NCBI GenBank assembly: GCA_027576995.1
Contig: JANBQC010000441.1
Location: 1-23,880, forward strand
Reading direction: 5' to 3'
Source: Dimargaris cristalligena
Taxonomy: Eukaryota; Kickxellomycota; Dimargaritomycetes; Dimargaritales; Dimargaritaceae
Length of the DNA stretch: 23,880 nt
This document shows, piece by piece, positions 20,991 to 23,880 of the stretch. Made by a program: the position numbers and the translations under genes. Under the pieces are notes generated by a model. The model searched no databases and was not told the DNA's origin. It saw only the letters and a list, made by a program, of their open reading frames with translations. Positions within the stretch are counted from its first letter, which is position 1. Each line of letters begins with the position of its first letter.

Positions 20991-22070
20991 TTAATAGAAT
21001 TCCAAAGTACCGCTCATGGCTAACCCACCGTTGGGATTTTCCGCCCACAATTCGCAGGCGGTAGCGGTACCATCCGCTGCCGGGGTGGTCCATTTGCCCT
21101 TGACGGTAAATGGTTCCCCGCAAAACAGCGAACTCACAGCCCGATAGGTGAATTTCTTGAATTGCCGGGGTACCACTCGCTTGATTTTTCCACCTGGGGG
21201 GACGGTGATGATGGTGGGGGTGGCGTCTTCCGCCGCATTCCCACTGGCCGTCCGGAATTGGGCTCGGGCCAGGTTAAGCAGTAGCGTACAGGTCAAGGGA
21301 CCGTGGACCAGGCAGTTACGGTGGCCTTCGACTTGGGTGGCATACGGCTGATCGTAGTGAATGCGGTGGCTGTTAAAGGTCAAGGCCGAATAGCGGAATA
21401 GCATTATTTCCGTCGGATCAATGGTGCGGCTAAAATCGGCCCGCCTGGTGATGGTCGAGCCTGAGCGCTTGGCAGCAGCGGCGGCGGCGGGGGGTGGGGT
21501 GGATTGTTTTTCGGGCGGCTGTGAATAAGCCAGCGACCGTTTCTCGGTGACGGACCAACCACGGTCATTCTGAATCTGCCGCAGTAAGGTGACAAACACC
21601 AACGGACCCAGTCGAGCACTATGTTTTGTATCCATTGAGGAGCACTCGGACGTCACCGCGGCTTGTTGGCCGACTTGCAAGGGATTCGTGGGACTCCATT
21701 CCAGTTCCCCCCCGGCCCAGACCCGGTTAAGGTAGGGGGCGGGTGGAGCGTAAGTGGCGTCGTACCCGTCGGCCGACAGTTCGGTCTCGGTGAATGCATC
21801 GGGGAAATAGATCAAGTGCCAATTCGGAGGGACTTCCGCTTGGGTGGCGCGGACTTCTGGGGCCGAGGCGGGGTCAATCGTTAGGGCCAGGAGATGCAAA
21901 GGGGTAGCGGAGATGGTGTCCTGGACTACACTGCGCCGTTGCTTGGCCTCGGCTTTCCAGGCGTCCAGGGGGGAAATGACTTCGCTGAAGTAATGCGCGG
22001 CAGGGCCCCTAAAAGTGCCCCGGGGGGCTTGAAGTACCCGTCGGCCTAATTGGCTGACTAAGGGGGCCAT
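20991..22070 (-). CDS. HTD2: Mitochondrial hydroxyacyl-thioester dehydratase type 2 (HTD2-like)
   Basis: Intronless, 359 residues. HTD2 removes water from 3-hydroxyacyl-ACP in mitochondrial type II fatty acid synthesis, which supplies octanoate for lipoate. Two hotdog-type halves are visible. The N-terminal half (about 53-165) contains PPNWHLIYFP and LNRVWAGGELEW, typical of the FAS1-like dehydratase / mesaconyl-C4-CoA hydratase family. The C-terminal MaoC-like half (about 220-345) contains YSALTFNSHRIHYD with H235 and H238, and LVHGPLTCTLLL. The first ~30 residues are rich in Arg, Ala and Ser and almost lack acidic residues, as in a mitochondrial presequence. A Pro/Ala-rich hinge (about 185-200) joins the halves. 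The start ATG at 22070 has context ACAATGG. It converges on the secreted-protein gene, 224 bp apart. The exact substrate (ACP or CoA thioester) cannot be read from the sequence. Confidence 0.88.
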   Translation of the reverse strand: MAPLVSQLGRRVLQAPRGTFRGPAAHYFSEVISPLDAWKAEAKQRRSVVQDTISATPLHLLALTIDPASAPEVRATQAEVPPNWHLIYFPDAFTETELSADGYDATYAPPAPYLNRVWAGGELEWSPTNPLQVGQQAAVTSECSSMDTKHSARLGPLVFVTLLRQIQNDRGWSVTEKRSLAYSQPPEKQSTPPPAAAAAAKRSGSTITRRADFSRTIDPTEIMLFRYSALTFNSHRIHYDQPYATQVEGHRNCLVHGPLTCTLLLNLARAQFRTASGNAAEDATPTIITVPPGGKIKRVVPRQFKKFTYRAVSSLFCGEPFTVKGKWTTPAADGTATACELWAENPNGGLAMSGTLEFY

Positions 22071-23470
22071 TGTCTACTAGCAACGGTCTGGGTTAGACGG
22101 CCTGCGAGTAGGTGGCAGACAGGCGGAAAAATAGGATAAAGAAGTAGCCCAATGGTGAAAGTAAAGTCCAGCAAAGTTCAAAAAGTAAATAGTAAATAGT
22201 AGTTAAGCCAAGGAAGCGGGATTGGTTTTTGAGGTCCGTGGGCCTTTCCCAGTGACACCCCCTCCCGGCCTGGCGTTCGCGGTTGCCCTGAGTTGGGAAT
22301 TCCCACAGCCAAGTAGCTGCCCGGCTGACGAGGCCCTGAATAATAAGACGTGTGGTTTCTTTCCCACCAGTCGAGACGGGCAACCAATGGCCGTCATCGG
22401 CTCCCTTTCTTTAAAAGGAAAATACTTATTAACCCATGGTCAAAAGATAGTCACTAAATCTAGTCAGCTAAGTGACCATTATTGATAGAAGTAGACTAGA
22501 GAATAGGGCGCAGGCGAGTGTGGTATTAAATGCTCCCCCTACGGAATCGACGGCGCCTAGTATTTACTAATTATCTAGGCCATGCTGTCCCCACCAAGCA
22601 GTATAGCCCACAAGGGTTTGGAAATAAAGATAACCAGGCCAGTCCCTGTCATCTCTGGTCAATAGAGGCGAAGGTATAAGTAAGTATATATATGTTCCCA
22701 TATAAAATCGATACACCTTAAGTCAAAGATTATGGACTATAGCTTAAACAACGGGCCTCTAAACATAATCGAATATCTTTGATCTGCATAAAGAAGGGCT
22801 GGGTATATTTCTCAAGTATACCAATGTCATTAAATGATGCCCTCATTCTGGTATACTGGCTAATATGGATTAATAGGATTGAGATCCTTCCGCGCAACTC
22901 GCCTACATTAGGCCTTGTTGTGCAATAGCGCCTTCCCATGGCGACATACTCTGCCATGGTAATCTATTGGTTTACCCCCCAGTTACATTTGTTGTATCCT
23001 ACATCCTTCGCACTCAGGTATTCATCCAAAGACTGCTCTATTTCCATCAGAATCTTCCTAATACCGACAGATCTCTCAAGCAATGCATTTAGGACTACTC
23101 CACGGTGTTGTCCGAGCATATAAGTATTTGTCCCCATTTTTGGTGTATTAGTTCTTTAGATTATATTTTCTCGGGCATATTTAATAAACCATTGATGGAT
23201 ATCCCTTTGATGGTAAACGTGCACCCGGCATTGTTTATTATCACCCCATATAGTTTATCCCCCGTACCTGCTGAGTAGGCGAGTTAGCCAAGAGTAATCC
23301 TGGTAACACACCCGATAGAAAAATACATATGTGGAATTTTTGCGGCTGAAGAGTGGTTAGCTATGGTGGCTCTTGGTATTATTTTAACATTTCATTGGAT
23401 GTTTTTCGCATATCACCTTTAATTTTAAGTGTCTACATTAAGCCCATTTTTGTGACACCTTACCGATTTC
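22071..23470. other. Spacer upstream of HTD2
   Basis: About 1.4 kb. A GC-richer block at roughly 22210-22400 lies 150-330 bp upstream of HTD2 and contains an inverted CCAAT box (22383-22387, CCAAT on the plus strand), so it is a plausible promoter/5' UTR region. The open frames there and at 22730-23123 overlap on both strands and do not look like protein. Confidence 0.45.
23234..23239 (-). terminator. Candidate polyadenylation signal of the small orphan gene
   Basis: AATAAA on the minus strand, 232 nt past the stop at 23471. Motif and position only. Confidence 0.25.
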
Positions 23471-23680
23471 TCATATATGCTTATGTGTTGCCAACGATTT
23501 GAGGGACTCCGCTGGCGCGCCTTTGGGAGGGTCGGCAGGAGGGGGAATCTCCGGTTTCTTTCCACTTGACGGCTCGCCATATTTTGTCATGTAATGCGGA
23601 ACGTTGGGCTTTGCTGGGTTCGGGGGGGTTGAGACCGAGGTGGCCTTAGGGAAGTCGCCGCTGGTGTTCTGGTCGGCCAT
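23471..23680 (-). CDS. Small proline-rich protein of unknown function
   Basis: A 69-residue frame starting MADQNTSGDF at the ATG (23680), with context GCGATGG. Composition is hydrophilic and low in complexity: many Pro, Lys and Ser residues, including PPNPAKPNVPHY, KKPEIPPPADPPKG and a Lys/His-rich end. No signal peptide, membrane segment or cysteine is present, so it is probably a soluble, largely disordered protein. The GC-rich coding block stands out from its AT-rich flanks and the start context is good, which argues it is real. A GTAAGG splice donor lies 10 nt after the TGA, so an intron in the 3' UTR, or a different frame that continues leftward, is possible. I do not recognise the family. 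Confidence 0.5.
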   Translation of the reverse strand: MADQNTSGDFPKATSVSTPPNPAKPNVPHYMTKYGEPSSGKKPEIPPPADPPKGAPAESLKSLATHKHI

Positions 23681-23735
23681 CGCGTCGTATGTCGTCGTCT
23701 CGCGTCGTCGGTTGTTAAAAAGGTCGAAATAAAGA

Positions 23736-23759
23736 AAAACGTTATAAGGAAAACGTTAT
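23736..23759. promoter_or_regulatory. Repeated AAAACGTTAT element upstream of the small orphan
   Basis: Two identical 10-mers, 14 bp apart start to start, each centred on the palindrome AACGTT, 56-79 bp upstream of the ATG at 23680. The placement suits a promoter-binding site. No factor is assigned. Confidence 0.3.
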
Positions 23760-23880
23760 GCTCAAATCGTATAATCAATTTGGTACTCGGAGATACCACA
23801 AATTCAAACTAAGTAGATAAAAGTAAAACAAGTAGAAGTAATGGTAATAAAATAACTGATAATGATAAAACTGGGTAAAA

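Noticed and set aside
22093..22485. Several overlapping frames upstream of HTD2
   Set aside because: Open on both strands because the block is GC-rich. None has protein-like composition, and the block sits where the HTD2 promoter should be.

Overview
The window is nuclear DNA of a fungus. Split genes carry many short introns (about 120-306 nt) with GT-AG ends and CTAAC/CTGAC-like branch motifs. Exons look GC-rich, while introns and spacers look AT-rich. One gene (ATG29) belongs to a fungus-specific family. Intact PTEN, TCERG1-like and HAUS1-like genes, all rare or lost in model yeasts, point to an early-diverging lineage. I lean to Zoopagomycota/Kickxellomycotina (for example Dimargaritales), but that placement is inference.

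Layout: 1-702, no gene seen; 703-1230 (-), a C2H2-like zinc-finger frame with an upstream in-frame stop and a lost metal ligand; 3107-4744 (+), a single-exon FF-repeat protein of the TCERG1/CA150 type; 4989-7265 (-), an eight-exon PTEN phosphatase; 7916-11104 (-), a five-exon VPS53 subunit of the GARP tethering complex with one GC-AG intron; 12804-15543 (+), a six-exon ATG29; 16461-18003 (+), a four-exon HAUS1 augmin subunit; 19208-20766 (+), a two-exon secreted protein of unknown function with an F-box-like segment; 20991-22070 (-), a mitochondrial HTD2-type hydroxyacyl-thioester dehydratase; 23471-23680 (-), a 69-residue proline-rich orphan. Gene-free spacers of 0.65-1.8 kb separate most of them. 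No transposon, rRNA, CRISPR array or convincing tRNA was seen.

The genes are mostly unrelated housekeeping functions: transcription/splicing coupling, phosphoinositide signalling, endosome-to-Golgi tethering, autophagy initiation, spindle microtubule nucleation and mitochondrial fatty acid synthesis. PTEN, VPS53 and ATG29 all act on membrane traffic, but they have separate promoters and nothing shows co-regulation. The least explained items are the secreted F-box-like protein, the damaged zinc-finger locus and the small orphan. Exon models were built by hand from splice signals, reading phase and family resemblance, without transcript data.
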